Of a DNA stretch of 64,000 nucleotides, positions 22,556 to 38,576 are shown piece after piece (positions within the stretch are counted from its first letter, which is position 1; each line of letters begins with the position of its first letter). The stretch covers positions 1 through 64,000 of the forward strand of contig KN880481.1 in NCBI GenBank assembly GCA_000934385.1, given 5' to 3'. The notes below the pieces were generated by a model that saw only the letters and a program-made list of their open reading frames with translations, was not told where the DNA came from and did not search any database. The stretch is from Cylindrobasidium torrendii FP15055 ss-10 (lineage: Eukaryota > Basidiomycota > Agaricomycetes > Agaricales > Physalacriaceae). The translations under genes were made by a program, and so were the position numbers.

Positions 22556-23936
22556 CTACACTCCAGCATCGCCAATGGCACTCATGGCCTTCATCTTCAT
22601 GCAGAGTGCCGCCATAGAGAGCGGTTCGCTCTCCCCAACAGATGGAGATGGCTCAACCTCCGGGTTGGCGAGGTGGTCGGTGAATTCAACATTTGTGCCA
22701 AAGTCCAGGATATCGTCTTCAGCATCTGAAGTGCGCTGGAGTTCGAATGAGCATTGGTATCAGTTAAGATAGACCTAGGCGGACTCACATATTGTTTGGA
22801 TAGAACGTTACCCCATGGTGAAGGACCGTAAGGAGTGTACCTCACTGACCGGGACTTCGTTGTGCCGTCTCTTGTTCGTAGAGCACTGTTAGCAATTGAT
22901 GGTTGGTGTTTGAAGGTAGAAGGCCGAGACGGGGCGGGAGGAGCGCTGAAGACAAGTGCCTTCTTGGCTCTATCAAGCTTCTTCGGCTTCGTCTTTGGGG
23001 ATGACACGGTTGGCGGCGGGCACCAGAGAGCGTTCTTCACATCAGCCGGGGTTGCAGCGACCTTGGAACTAAACAGCTCAATGCGCTCCATTAGAGGAAG
23101 TTCTTCCGCGTCGAAGGTATGGATGCTGGAGATAAGCACACTACAAGCGTCGCGTTGCGCCTTGCTAGCGTTGAGGTTTGCAAGAACTTTCTGTACACCA
23201 GGGTGTACTCCTCGATAAGTCTGTTGCAACATCTTTCCGGCAGTCCTCCAACCGACGGCGCCGGCAATCTGGATGTCCTTGATGGTTCTATCTTTTTGAA
23301 GAAGCTTCTCGTTCGCCTTCTCAAGATCCTTCAGAGCCTTGTCGCGTTGCTGAATAGCAGAATCCAGAGTTTTGTCCGTTTCCTTCTGGGCTGTCTCGGC
23401 CTGCTTGAGCAGCAAGAGGGTCTCCATATAGGCCTTTCGCGTGGCCTTAAGCTCGACCTCAACCGCGATCAAGCGCCGGTCATGCTGTTCGCAGCGGAGG
23501 CAGTTTGTGGCGATGTCCACAGTCGCCACTATTCACATAAATCAGGCCCTGGGGCGAGAATAGTGGGGAAGAACGCACCTTGCCTCTCAGCAAACGTATT
23601 GGTACCGGTCAAGCCATCCATATTGACATCCTTGTCAAGATAATCGAGGTGGGTATGATTTTGCGGCGCTGCGAGGACCTCCTCGATGAAGTTGAGAGCG
23701 CTATAGAACTCGACAGTATCGTCGGTGGTGCTTGCGCGCCCCTGCTTGTTGTACGGTTCCATTCTATGGCGCCTGTGTCTGTCGAGGGCACTGGCGCCGC
23801 GGCACTGGCGCGAGGGCTCAACAGCATCGCGCGGGGGGCGGTTCTCAACCTGGGCAGAGGCTTGTCGGGAACGAGCAGCGAATCGCGCCTTAGACGGTGG
23901 CCTGTTTGCAGGTCGGGATGTGGGTGGTAGGGACAT
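22556..23936 (-). CDS. Hypothetical coiled-coil protein
   Basis: Exons (complement): 23579..23936, 22789..23528, 22556..22735; introns of 50 and 53 bp (GTGCGT, GTGAGT); 425 residues. The N-terminus is basic and disordered (Ser/Arg/Pro). A central coiled coil spans about residues 120-215, with heptad-like Leu/Ala/Lys/Glu spacing (TLLLLKQAETAQKETDK, LEKANEKLLQKDRTIKD), preceded by a CLRCEQHDRR motif. A disordered Ser/Pro/Lys-rich part and an acidic tail follow. There is no catalytic motif; a scaffold or cytoskeletal role is plausible but not shown. An in-frame upstream TTG exists, but the first ATG is at 23936. Confidence 0.78.
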
Positions 23937-24689
23937 GTCGGCAGTGATGGGGGGAAGAAACAACGAGACTGTTCGCCACCTTTATTGTGCCTCTATTATA
24001 CCCGTGATCCCGGCAATGCAAACCTAACCGGCGATCTGGCCTTGCGTAGCATGACATTGAAAGCCAAAAAGAACGGTCCAACAAAGTGGAGAAATGTACA
24101 TATCTCAGAGGTAGGCAATGCAAAAAACGACAAGGTGCCTCAGTGGTGAGAGTTCTTGAATCGAAGTGAGATAGGTGCGACAGCCTATCATGAGCGTGGG
24201 AAAGAGAAAGAGCTAACCTGCGGGATATCGGCCCGAACATTTGACTTTTCATTGTTCTGATCGATTCACACTACTTATGGGTAGCCCTTCCAGACAGTTG
24301 AGATGGGGGATTTGAATGGTTCTTGGGGTTTGATAATTATTCAACGTTAAGATCCACTAAGCGCCACCGCTCAGGTTGCTATGCCGCTAGCAACGCCAGG
24401 GTGTGCCCGGATTGCGAAGGTATGGATGAGAAACAATTCCGCGCGCGCCCAACCTGCGCTGATGCTATGTATATATGTACAAGTCAGTGTTGGTCTGCAA
24501 ATCTCTCTGCTGCACAATAATTGACACCAATAGAGCCTGATGGCAATTCTTTGCACGCCAGAAGCACGCATTCGTCTCGCATCTGATACTATGTAACATG
24601 GCGTATGGATGCATTGCGATAGTAGACAACTAATGGAGAAGAAGGGATTAAGTAAACAGATGGGTAGGGATGTCGTAAGGCGCGTCAAA
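23937..24689. other. Intergenic
   Basis: About 750 bp between the coiled-coil gene promoter and the 3' end of the E2 gene; no gene seen. Confidence 0.5.
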
Positions 24690-25575
24690 CTAATCAAAAG
24701 CCTCCTCTGCACTGCGGCGAGCAAGCCTTCGGACCTTCTTCTTGTACCCTGCTCACAAGTCAGCCTTTTAATCCGGATTTTAGATGCATGCGCACCACTA
24801 GGGTCGTCGCGAACTTCCTTCGCCGCATCGACATTTGCCGGGCTGTCAATGTTTGGGACATCGGCTGAGAGCATGGAGATTACACTTATGAGCTGGAGTG
24901 TACGGTCAGCGGCGATCGTAAGCTGGTACGGAAAACGCACGATAGATTCGACGGTGTGTACAGGCATCCAGCGCTCCCCTGCGTCCTCGTATCCATACTG
25001 ATCTTCTCCAGGGGCATGCTGCATACAGGTCAGTCTGCAACAGGCGCAATCACCATAGAATGGCGCACAAGAATCGATATGCAGACGTTCCCGTCAGCGT
25101 AGACTAGCGAATAGATCGGTTAGTGCATGTTGTTAGCTTTGTCTCGACCACGTACTGTTTGGGTGCCACATTTGTGTAATGAAGCGCAGCTTGGGAGGCA
25201 TGATGGGGTACTCCGGCGGGAAGGTGAGGCGAGCCTTGAAGAAGCCACCTTCGCTGTGGCGAGTAAATAAGCACGGATCGGTACACGGCGAGTGGGAACA
25301 GTTACTAGAGTGTATCCGGCGGGCTGGACGGCGGGTCAGCAATGCGGTGACAACATTCCAGACAGCGACATGACATACCCGATGATCATAATCTCCCATT
25401 CGTACAAATTGTCATCGTCGACGAGCCCTTCAAGTTCCATGAGAAACTAGCAAGGCCGGTATATGCGCTGAGACGCACCAGCGGAGAAGCCTTCGACGGG
25501 CCGCTTGGTGAGCTCCGTCAGCTGGCGCCTGAGAAGGAGAGTATTGGAGGGAGTAGGTGTTCCCGGCTTCGACAT
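24690..25575 (-). CDS. UBC7: Ubiquitin-conjugating enzyme E2, UBC7/UBE2G type
   Basis: Eight exons (complement): 25479..25575, 25379..25427, 25306..25323, 25156..25253, 25069..25103, 24941..25018, 24796..24892, 24690..24748; 176 residues. E2 enzymes carry activated ubiquitin as a thioester; this class serves ER-associated degradation. Landmarks: [46 protein letters not shown], the active-site Cys in GNVCISIL, and directly after it the acidic loop [17 protein letters not shown], which is the mark of the UBC7/UBE2G/CDC34 subgroup. [14 protein letters not shown] follows. Exon 3 is only 18 bp and encodes PPDTLY. The short basic tail has no membrane anchor, so like yeast Ubc7 it would need a partner for ER recruitment. 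Confidence 0.93.
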
Positions 25576-26025
25576 CGTGAACGGCGTTGGCGATGGCGGC
25601 GATAGCGACAATGGCGGTCCGAGTTCAAGTTATTGCCCGCTTCCAGAGCTTTCTTCATTTATCCACCGGCAGTTGCGCCGCGCGCGTGGCAATTTTGATG
25701 TGACATTGGCGATCGCATAGAATTGCGAGGAGGATTTCTTGCATCTTCGCAAGCGATAGCGAGTGCCCACCTTACAAATAGACACCCTGATGGATTCACC
25801 ATAGGGTATTGCATCGAAGCCCAGCCTGAACCAACAATGCTCCTTGTCGCGGGCAAAGGTATCATGCCATTCATTTCGGTAAGCCCTACTAGATGCACTG
25901 CGTCAGATAGCATAAACCAAGGGTGCTCGAACCTTGCATCTTAATACGCTGGTGAAGTATTGAGGCCCAAAGGGAGTATGTGTGAACTTTGAATAACGCT
26001 CATAGAAGCCTGCAAATCAGTGCAT

Positions 26026-26379
26026 TTAAGGGTACCTATTGCTAGCCCAATTTCTATAGTGATTGAGGCGCCCCATTGCCGGGACAAAAGTGGCTTTCAC
26101 TCTTAAACCCGACCGAAGAAACATTAGCGATATATCCTTAGGCAGAGACAGCACAACGTACTGTTGGCTTACATAAACAATGGCTCTACCAGTCAGGCAG
26201 GGGATCGGCCCGTGCTTGTTGCCACTCGAGAGTCGAATGGCGAAGAAAGAACTGCCACAATTTATAATTAGGTCTTTGGAGGCTTCATCGGTGATTGAGA
26301 CTTGTTTGAATTCTGGAGTATCAATCAGGACGGGTATGGAGTGAAGAGTCAGCTTTCCGAGGAATCTGCTCACTGACAT
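26026..26379 (-). CDS. Hypothetical protein, single-exon candidate
   Basis: ATG at 26379, 117 residues without an intron. The sequence has a balanced, beta-rich-looking composition (HSIPVLIDTPEFKQVSITD, FFAIRLSSGN, QQYVVLSLPKDISLMFL) rather than shadow-frame bias. No domain recognised. It sits alone between UBC7 and PRP16, and the flanks (25576..26025 and 26380..26807) contain nothing I can support. Could be a small orphan gene or a chance frame. Confidence 0.35.
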   Translation of the reverse strand: MSVSRFLGKLTLHSIPVLIDTPEFKQVSITDEASKDLIINCGSSFFAIRLSSGNKHGPIPCLTGRAIVYVSQQYVVLSLPKDISLMFLRSGLRVKATFVPAMGRLNHYRNWASNRYP

Positions 26380-26807
26380 GGCATGTAACCATTTTCTATG
26401 CCAAAGATATTGCTGGTCAACCCCGAGCTGGCAGAGTCTTTGTGCCAGGGGGCTAAGATGCCATGGGAATCATAGGAGACGAATTAATTTAATGGTAGTT
26501 ATAACAAGAGAATAACTTTGAGCCCTGTACAATCAAACGGTAGTAATTTGGCACAAGTGAGGTGTGGAGGCCAAGAATGAGAATAAGTACTTATGTACGA
26601 CTGGAGTGTCAAATTACTTCATGCGTACTTACCGGCAAGACTTAGACCTTATAGAAGGACTTATACGGTGATGAGTCAATGAAATCCACATTACAATCCT
26701 CGCAGTGTTTCTCTGAGTTGGTTGGACTGGAGAACACCGATCGCGTTTACTGAAATGACGCTGATCGCTCCGTACGTAAGCATCATCACTCGTCTCTGCG
26801 AGCCACC

Positions 26808-31132
<4,325 letters not shown>

Positions 31133-31554
31133 ATGTTTGTTTATGTACTAGTAGCCTACGTTAATGCCTATTGTGCGACCTTCCCTGTAATTTCATGACC
31201 CCGAAGCTGTTTGAACACCTTCACACGCAACGTTTGGCAACCAAGAGCTTATCTCACATGATCGTCACCCAGAGCCAAATGGCGACGATATCCTATTCAT
31301 CAAGGGCGTACTAAACGGGAGAGTGCGCCAACAGTAGTGTCGGAAAGGCAAGAAGTAATGTATATGTACAGACAGACGAACAAGCAACGAACGAGTAGAT
31401 GAAAGCGAAATAGATTTCGGCGACCGCGACGCATATGTACGTAGTCCATAAGGTGCGAATGGTAGACAGTCGGCAGAAACGACTCGTGTGTAGGGAGAGA
31501 CGCGCAGGGAGTATGTTGCGCTCGAGTACTTATCGACAATGTTGGGATTGACCA
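31133..31554. other. Convergent 3' spacer
   Basis: Space between the 3' ends of PRP16 and the Pro-rich gene; no gene seen. Confidence 0.6.
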
Positions 31555-33071
31555 TTAGTTGGTCACTGTTTGCGCACGACGGGCGTCGCTCGTGGGCTTG
31601 TTGTCAACGTCACCTGGGCGGCGGAAAACGGGGCCACCTGGGGTGAAGGTTTGAACGCGCTTTGGAAGTGGGACGCGCGGCTTGATGGGGTCAGTCTCGC
31701 CCTTGCTTGCAAGGCGCTGCGCGAAGAGCTGGGCAGTCGCACGAACGGACTGGAGACTGCCTTCGTTGTGGGTGCCGCGAACACCGTTAGGTGTTGGCTG
31801 AAAATATGGTTAGCATTGACGTGAGTAAGTGCAGAAAGTAAGCTTACTGGCTGTGAGAGGTTGCGGATGATTGGCCTAGAAGGACTGGAGGGGCTGACAG
31901 GCGTAATCGGCGACATTGGCGAAGATGGGAGGCTGGGGAGCTCATCGTTGTGAATTTGAACCTCTAGGCTGGGCTTCCTTTTAACAAAGACTGGTTGCTC
32001 GAGGGGGTTGACATCGAGGACATCTTCGGGCGACTCGACCACTTCCGGTGCGACCTTCTCAACTGCCTGCACCTCAGGTTCGACTTCCTCAATTTCCGCC
32101 TGCGTCTCGACGACATCTGAAACGGTGGGCTTGACCTCTTCGATTTCCTCAGCAGTTTTCGAGTCCTCAACGAGGTCCTCAATTGGCTTGACCTCGGGTT
32201 CAACAGCCTTGACCTCTTCAAGTTGAACGGGGATTTCGACTGGGATGGCCACAACTTCCGGCTCGTCCTCGACAGTCTTCTTATCTACGACCTCCGCCGC
32301 AATGATGGGTTCCGCGGGTGTCAGCTTTGGTGATGGCGCAGCTTCTTTCTCTGCTGCCTTTGGCTCCATCGGCACCACCTTGACCGACAGCTGTGGGCTG
32401 GGCGGCTTGGCCATGACCGTGGTGCCCGAGCGAGCACGTGTGCGAATGGGAGTGGGGGCCGTCAAAGTCGCGACAGGTGCTGGGGCCGGCAATTCCTGTG
32501 GCTTGGGGGCGGGCACGGCGGCCTGGGTCTCCGGGGCCGGCTCGTCAAAGGAGCTCAGCGCCTGGAGATACAGATCTGCAGTGACACCGGCATGCTCATC
32601 AGAGTGCCTTGGATTTTGAGCCGGGGGTTCGGCGGCCTGTAAGGCGCGGACGGCGGCTGGCTTGACGAACAGAGATGGCGCAGGCGACGGCGTCGGTGTC
32701 AATCCGAAATCTGGCAAGGAAAGTGCGGCAGACGAAGACTCTTGTTTGAGTGCGTGGACCTTCGCGTGGGGCGCAGAGGTCCGGTTGAAGGTCGTGTCGG
32801 TCGACGATGGAGTGCTTGCCGGCAAATCCGAATTTGACGTGTCAGCAGTGGATTTTGTCGCAGCCATTGATGGCTTTGGTGGCGACGGTGCGGGCGCATT
32901 GGGGTCGACGGGTGGGCGAGAGATAGCGAGCGTCGAATTGGTCACGACGGCGAGACCTTGAACGAGCGCGGGCTGGCTCTTGAGGACACCCTTGCCCTTG
33001 CCCTTCTTGTTCTTCTTCCTGAAGAGGCCCTTCTTGACCTTGACTGGTGGGAGTACGATTATGGCTTGCAT
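31555..33071 (-). CDS. Hypothetical Pro/Val/Glu-rich protein
   Basis: Exons (complement) 31848..33071 and 31555..31797 with a 50-bp intron (GTAAGC..CAG, branch-like GCTAAC); 488 residues. The open frame also runs through the intron, but splicing gives a far more protein-like C-terminus (FTPGGPVFRRPGDVDNKPT). The N-terminus has a basic patch (KKGLFRKKNKKGKGKG). A long Pro/Ala/Ser part follows, then an acidic stretch with repeated EVxxxE and VEPEV motifs (about residues 260-360), then Ser-Pro sites (SSPMSPITPVSPSSPS). Probably disordered and phosphorylated; function unknown. A splice-acceptor-like TTTGCAG sits just before the ATG, so the 5' leader may also be spliced. Confidence 0.75.
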
Positions 33072-33445
33072 TGTCTGCAAAGATAAGTCAGCATAAAATG
33101 TTCCGACACCATTCTACTAAGAGAACGCACGCAAGGCTATAGGAAATGACAGTAAATTGAAGGAGTGGACGCTCGCAAGCTACTTATGCTTGACGAGGCT
33201 GAGTTATATATGTAAGAAAAGTGGATGTTGATAGGATGGGGAAGAAGGGAGTAAGCCATGTGGGCGCCCAGCGTCGGCATATACACCCGCCGATCAACCT
33301 AAATTAATTCCCGCGTCCGCCACCATAACAGAGGCCCTCAATATTTTGATGCTCTTTATTTCACAGGGAACGAAGTGCACCATAAATCTTGCAAGCCACT
33401 TCCGTTTATGACATCCTCACTACATGCCTCTGTTGACCTTCAGAT
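33072..33445. other. Intergenic
   Basis: Upstream region of the Pro-rich gene and 3' side of the DUF6593 gene; no gene seen. Confidence 0.5.
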
Positions 33446-34139
33446 TCACCCTCCTCCTCCGGAACTCCTTGACGCCCTTTCTCTATCCTTTCGCACCTTC
33501 TCGATGTAAATAAACGTGACCACAATCAAATCCAGCATATCTTCTCCTTCAGGCATGACCTCCAAATATGGTGGACCCTTGTTTCGTGTAAGGAGACCAA
33601 GGCGCCGTCGATGAAAGAGCGCAACTGTCTCTTGCTTGTCGTCAAATGTCACAAGCTTCAAGCTCTTTAGCTCGTTGGCGAAATCAATATAGGTAGAAAT
33701 CCTACCCTCGGACGATACATCCCCATAATCCATTGGTACTGCTTACCATCTGCCGCAGTGAATATGCGATGCCTGAAGTCCTTGTCGATGGTGCGATCCG
33801 ACGACTCTGGCTGATATGTACGCACCTTCCCCTCCATGACCAGCCTTCCTTCTTCAAGAAAACCTTCGCGTCGTGCTCCTGCCCACCGTAGCGAATCGTA
33901 TTTGGTGCGCTCAGTCCCTTCCACTCGATATGCGCCAGCGCGGCGTATCTGCCTGGCCCACCTGCAGCTGTGCCATCTGTCGAATTATTCGGGATGTCCG
34001 AAGGCAAGAGACTGAGAATGCTCGTCGTCCGACTCCCAATCCGATATGGTGTCTCCGCCTTGTACAGTACTGTGCCGTCGCTAGTCGCGTACGTGCTCCG
34101 AATGACACATCCTCCAGAGGATAAGTAGAGATTCACCAT
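33446..34139 (-). CDS. DUF6593-family protein
   Basis: Exons (complement): 33826..34139, 33706..33772, 33446..33664; 199 residues. The family is common in basidiomycetes and structurally LURP/tubby-like, with no known activity. Visible family features: N-terminal LYLSSG, VLYKAETPYRIGSRTT, a WKGL-type segment, FLKKEGWSWRGRHRIFTAADGKQYQW, and the C-terminal FHRRRLGLLT ... YLEVMPEGEDMLDLIVVTF. The second intron is very short: 41 bp with an AAG acceptor, or 35 bp if the acceptor is CGAG. Both keep the frame and differ by two residues, so this junction is uncertain. Confidence 0.85.
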
Positions 34140-34470
34140 GCTGGTATGTAGTCGTGGTAGTGCGAGTGTGAAAGAGAGTCTGGGAGGATAGAGCGCCCAA
34201 GTGCTCTCAATTTATAGGAGCTGGCGCACAGTTCTTGGCACGAGACAAAGCCAACACAGATGAATGGATGCACGCAGCCAAACTCTGTGTCAGTGTCTAC
34301 TTCAAACGATGTGTGTACAGACAGTGCGCAGCAGGAAGCCCCAATGAACGCGCGCCAGACTCATAGTACCACCACTACGTACCCGTTTGAAGTTTGAGGA
34401 CGTGTTCACCCATGAAAACAAAAACCGATAAAACAGAGCAAAGACAGACGCTCTGGGACGTGGGATTGTA
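34140..34470. other. Intergenic
   Basis: Promoter of the DUF6593 gene and 3' flank of the cyclin gene; no gene seen. Confidence 0.5.
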
Positions 34471-35750
34471 CTATACAGGTTGTGCTAGGCCTGGCGGTGC
34501 GAACAGATATCTCACGCTACTCTCGTTCTTCCCAATACCGGTTATATCGTCCAGTGTCTCCAGATGGTTTGTTCTCTCCCTTGACTCATGCTCGAGCTCT
34601 CGTAACGCAATCTTCAGTTGCGTGAGCTGGTCAGCATTGTACGGCAGTGCTTCCGCGATCCCGCCTCGAGGAGAAGAATGGTGGTTAGAATGTGGCGAGG
34701 AAGGTGTACTCGGTGATGTATTCGTCGAGGGCAATTGTGTTGCTGTAATCAGTAAATCCAGCACGGTGTGGGCGATGAGGTCGAGGTCCTCGACATGAGC
34801 CTGGAATTTTCGTTCCCAATCTCCATGTTGTCCAAGCAGCGTGCGAACTTTTGTGGCATTTTCCAGTACGTCCGTGGGGTGGTTCGGGGAGAGCGTGACT
34901 AGACAAGCGGCGGTGTAGAGGCTTGATAATGCAATGGTGACGGGGGTGTATTGTAAGGGGACAAGCGTGCGATGGGTGTCGACAGCCACGCGCCAGGCAA
35001 GTTTCGTGAGCTTCTTGTCCGCTGGGTCAGCGTCAGTATGATGCGCAACACCGAAGGCAGGGGAGCGCACCACCAACTGCCCGTCCTATCTTTATCACGT
35101 ATGGAAATGCCATCTTGGAGGTGAAGTTGAAGCATATGGTCTCGAGGATGAGCCGTTCAATAACTAGGATGCGTTGTCGGTCAGACTCCACGGTCTGCGA
35201 ATAGGTCAGAGCTGCAATACGACAGTAGAGTTGCACACACACCTTCTTGTCCACCGTATCGAGGTCAACGTCGCCTACAGGCCCTCTTGACTTGGGTACC
35301 ATCTCAGGGTAGCGCAGGGCGTACGACACGGACAAGAGCTCTTGTGGCTTCTTCAGTGTATCATGCATCTTTGTAGAGACATATGCCGAAGCAAGGGCAA
35401 CGTCCTGGGATCGTCTCAGCATAGGGCCACATACCAAATCCCACACGAACATAAAAGTGGAACTCTTTGCGGGGAAAGAAGAGATGAAAACGGTGGTACA
35501 GGCTCTGTGCTGTTGCTATGGTCTTCCTTGGACTATGCTTAACTTAAGAGAGAGTAGTACTTCGGTCACAGAAAACCACGTACAAGCCTACTCGTCCGCC
35601 TAACGCTTCGAGGAAACTGCACGCCTGATGTCGCGTCTTGTCCTCTTGTGCTCCACGTAATGACTTCTTGTCAATCAGATAATCCAAATCGCGCGGTGTG
35701 AAGTATGGTCTGTGGTGTCGTGTTGCAGTGCTTGAATTTGAAGCATCCAT
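34471..35750 (-). CDS. CTD-kinase-type cyclin (CTK2/Lsc1-like)
   Basis: Exons (complement): 35584..35750, 35451..35532, 35243..35404, 35074..35194, 34471..35021; 360 residues. Cyclin partner of the kinase that phosphorylates the RNA polymerase II C-terminal domain. The first cyclin fold shows RHQACSFLEALG, RKTIATAQSLYHRFHLFFP, DVALASAYVSTKMHDTLKKP and QRILVIERLILETICFNF; the second begins at KKLTKLAWRVAVDTHRTL with LSSLYTAACLV. The tail is Ser/Pro rich. The second intron (35405..35450) uses a GTTCGT donor, needed to join FHFY to DVALA. The third (48 bp) is a multiple of three. CTK2, Pch1 and cyclin K are close relatives; CTK2 type fits best. The gene shares a 117-bp divergent promoter with VPS2. 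Confidence 0.88.
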
Positions 35751-35867
35751 GGTGGTAATACAGCAAGTGGGAAGTGCGCACGATCAATGCCCGCCACACC
35801 AATCTTCCAACTTTCGATCGCGCAGAAGCTACATGACATCATCCCACTATATGCTTGACCTCGGACC
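35751..35867. promoter_or_regulatory. 117-bp divergent promoter between cyclin and VPS2 genes
   Basis: The two start codons face away from each other across only 117 bp, so both 5' leaders and core promoters must lie here. No clear TATA box is present. Confidence 0.6.
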
Positions 35868-36749
35868 ATGAACATCATTGTGCGCAGTCCAGCTGGAGGA
35901 CGACCTCTCATTCTAATCGATATCAGGATACACTCTTTGGACGGTCGGTGACGCCGGCGGAACGGTTACGACAGCACCAGCGGGCGCTGGCCAAGGCACA
36001 GCGCGAGCTGGACCGCGAGCGCACCAAGCTTGAGCAGAGCGAGAAGAAGCTCATTGCTGATATCAAGAAGAGTGCAAAGGCTGGCCAAATAGTGCGTTGT
36101 GTCCTTCACACACACCAAACTCTTTGCTAATAGTCCGTAGAATGCGTGCAAGATTATGGCCAGGGACCTTGTCCGCACACGCCGCTACGTTCAGAAGTTC
36201 ACGCAAATGCGGACGCAGTTGCAAGCTGTTGGGCTGCGGATACAGACCATGAGAAGCAACCAGGCTATGGCGGACGCCATGCGCGGAGCCACCCGCGCCA
36301 TGAAGTCTATGAACCGCGGGCTGAACCTGCCCCAGATCCAGCGCATCATGATGGAATTCGAGAAGGAGTCGTCTACGATGGATATGAAGGAAGAAATGAT
36401 GAGCGACGCCGTGGACGACGTGATGGATGACGACCTAGAGGATGAAGAGGCAGAAGGGGACCAAATCCTGCAGTCTGTGCTAGATGAGATTGGTGTGGAT
36501 CTGAGCCAACAGGTGCGTCTGCTATGCTTGTTCGGTTCCATTGATGTTCATGTCTCCCAGTTGACGGATGCGCCGTCTGGAATCGCGTCTGCTTCAAAGG
36601 CGCCCGCAGCACGACAGGCTGTTGCCCTGGGTGAATCTGCGGCAGCCCCAGCACCCGGGCCACCCAAGGCATCTGACGACTCATCAGGCGGTGGAATGAC
36701 AGACGAGGACGCATTGCAAGCACGTCTTGATGCACTGCGCAGGGGATGA
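35868..36749 (+). CDS. VPS2: ESCRT-III subunit VPS2 (CHMP2)
   Basis: Exons 35868..35879, 35927..36091, 36141..36512, 36561..36749; 245 residues. ESCRT-III subunit that polymerises on endosomal membranes during multivesicular-body sorting. The first coding exon is only 12 bp (MNII); the next gives DTLFGRSVTPAERLRQHQRA. The helical hairpin continues with ELDRERTKLEQSEKKLI, MARDLVRTRRYVQKF and LNLPQIQRIMMEFEKES, then the acidic helix DMKEEMMSDAVDDVMDDD. It ends with the MIM1-type VPS4-binding helix DEDALQARLDALRRG. Intron 3 (48 bp) is a multiple of three without a stop. Length and all motifs match yeast and human orthologues. Confidence 0.95.
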
Positions 36750-37230
36750 ACAATACCGATAGGATTGCTCTATATTTCGCCTTGGACTTATATTAACTTC
36801 GTGAACCTACTCCTCCTGCTTGTTCGGAGCTTGGATGGGTATCTAACTCGAATTTGCAGCACGCCGTCTAGAACATTAGCCACATATACATTGAACATTC
36901 GAAACCTTCATAGACTCTGGCCTAGGGATCAATAAGATTGCAGTCTGAAAAAGAGATCACTAAGGTAACATAACTGGAGACGTGTGGCAATACGATGTTA
37001 CAGCGGAAGCGCGATAGGATGGTTGCTGAAATCGAGAGGGCGTACGGTGCACACGGATGTCAGGGAAGAGAGCGACTAAAACGAGTAGGTGTAATAATCA
37101 AAACTAACGAGCACTGCGCGGTAAGGGTTCGTATCGTCCATCCGATGTTTAAATATGGGTGCGAGGGATGAAGGGAATAAAAACAAACACGGCGGCTGTG
37201 ACTAACAAGAAGATCCAAGAGGCCCATGGT
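36750..37230. other. Convergent 3' spacer
   Basis: Space between the 3' ends of VPS2 and the membrane-protein gene; no gene seen. Confidence 0.6.
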
Positions 37231-38576
37231 CTATTTTCGCACTGAGGTATATGCTGGAGGAAGCTCGACAGTCTCCGGTTCCTCCTCGTGGTGAGGTGCT
37301 TCACTTGGGCCTGCGTCGTCGTGCTGGATGATGTTGACCGGCCGCAATTCTCTGCGAGGACCTTTCCTGCTTGCGCTCGTCATGGGTGCACTGCCATCCG
37401 ATAGGACCTGACTTGGTGGGCGACCACCCTCAAAGCTGCCTCTGCCAGAATCGGAGGCGACTGTAGGGTCCGGAACGATGAAGGGCTCTGGTTCGTAGTA
37501 CTGCGGAAGCTCTGACCGCCCAGGACCCTCGTCGCCCTCGTCGCCGACTAGCAAATCGACCGGTTTCTCGCCAGCGTGCTTGTTCCCACGCTTGCGGCGG
37601 TGGAAGAAAAGGACGAGAAGCCCAAGGGCGAGCGCGCCCACAACACCACCCACTACACCTCCGACGATAGCCCCGACATTGGTGCCCCCGCTATTATCGT
37701 CGCTACTTCCAGAACCGCTGCCGCCACCGCTGGTGCTCGTTGCATACGCGCCGCCGGCCGGAGAACCAGCCGTTGAGCTCGGGGAGTCGCTGTTGATGCA
37801 AGAGTCGTCGTTTTGCGTACCACCGCTGATAGTATAAAGAGTGCTTCCCGCCGTTCCGTTGCCCCTGTCATCGCCACCAACGAGTAAGAAGGTGGAACCT
37901 GTGCGAACGTTGACGGTCCAATCGAAACCTGTACCAAGACCTGATTCATCTGTCACAGTGCCCGCCGGGATGGCGAACGAGTCTCCTCCAGGAATCACAC
38001 CTTGGTATTGCGGTGTACTGAAAAGGGACATGTGAGATAACAAGGATGGGCAGTGTAGGGAACATACCCTTGGACGGTCGACTTGTCCCAATAGATGCGC
38101 GTCGTCTGGCACTGAACCAGCGAATTTGTAGGGTCTATAGAGTAGTAGAAGTCTGGCTTGACGTTTTGCGAATCATCGTAACAAGAGTTGTCGTCCGAGT
38201 CTTGCACAATACCCGCGATACTGGTTCCTCCAGTGCCAAATCCGGAAGCGTCGCTAACCTGGAGTACAATCAGTGGCAGGCGCACATCGAGCGGCGAATT
38301 ACGCACCACCGCTACGAACTGAGAACTCTTCGGCCAATCCATTTTGAACGACAGCGAGTTCGCATTGCCGTCAAATGGGATATCCTTGATTACGCGAACT
38401 TCGTGCGTGACAGTCGTAGAGCCGTATGGAATGACAAGAATGCGATATGGCGGTTTCCCGCCGTCGCCGGAGATGTTGACCGTAACATTCTGACATTGGG
38501 TCGGACTGTCCGCAAAGTGCCAGTCGTAAGCCCTGGCCGTGTTGACCAGTAAAAGAGGGACGAGCAAAGACAGCAT
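37231..38576 (-). CDS. Single-pass membrane protein with signal peptide
   Basis: Exons (complement) 38068..38576 and 37231..38017, 50-bp intron; 431 residues. An N-terminal signal peptide (MLSLLVPLLLVNTARA) is followed by a ~240-residue extracellular part with regularly spaced Cys (QCQNVTVNISG, NSCYDD, VQCQTTRIYW, DDSCINS) and N-glycosylation sites. A Gly/Ser linker leads to one membrane helix (about residues 275-300, AIVGGVVGGVVGALALGLLV) and then HRRKR as stop-transfer. The ~125-residue cytosolic tail is Pro/Glu/Ser rich and ends in PPAY. This architecture is common in Agaricomycetes, often annotated only as hypothetical; a surface sensor or adhesion role is an inference. The PPAY motif could recruit a WW-domain ubiquitin ligase. 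Confidence 0.8.

Noticed and set aside
22301..22729. Plus-strand frame overlapping the coiled-coil gene end
   Set aside because: Antisense to the last exon of a well-supported minus-strand gene.
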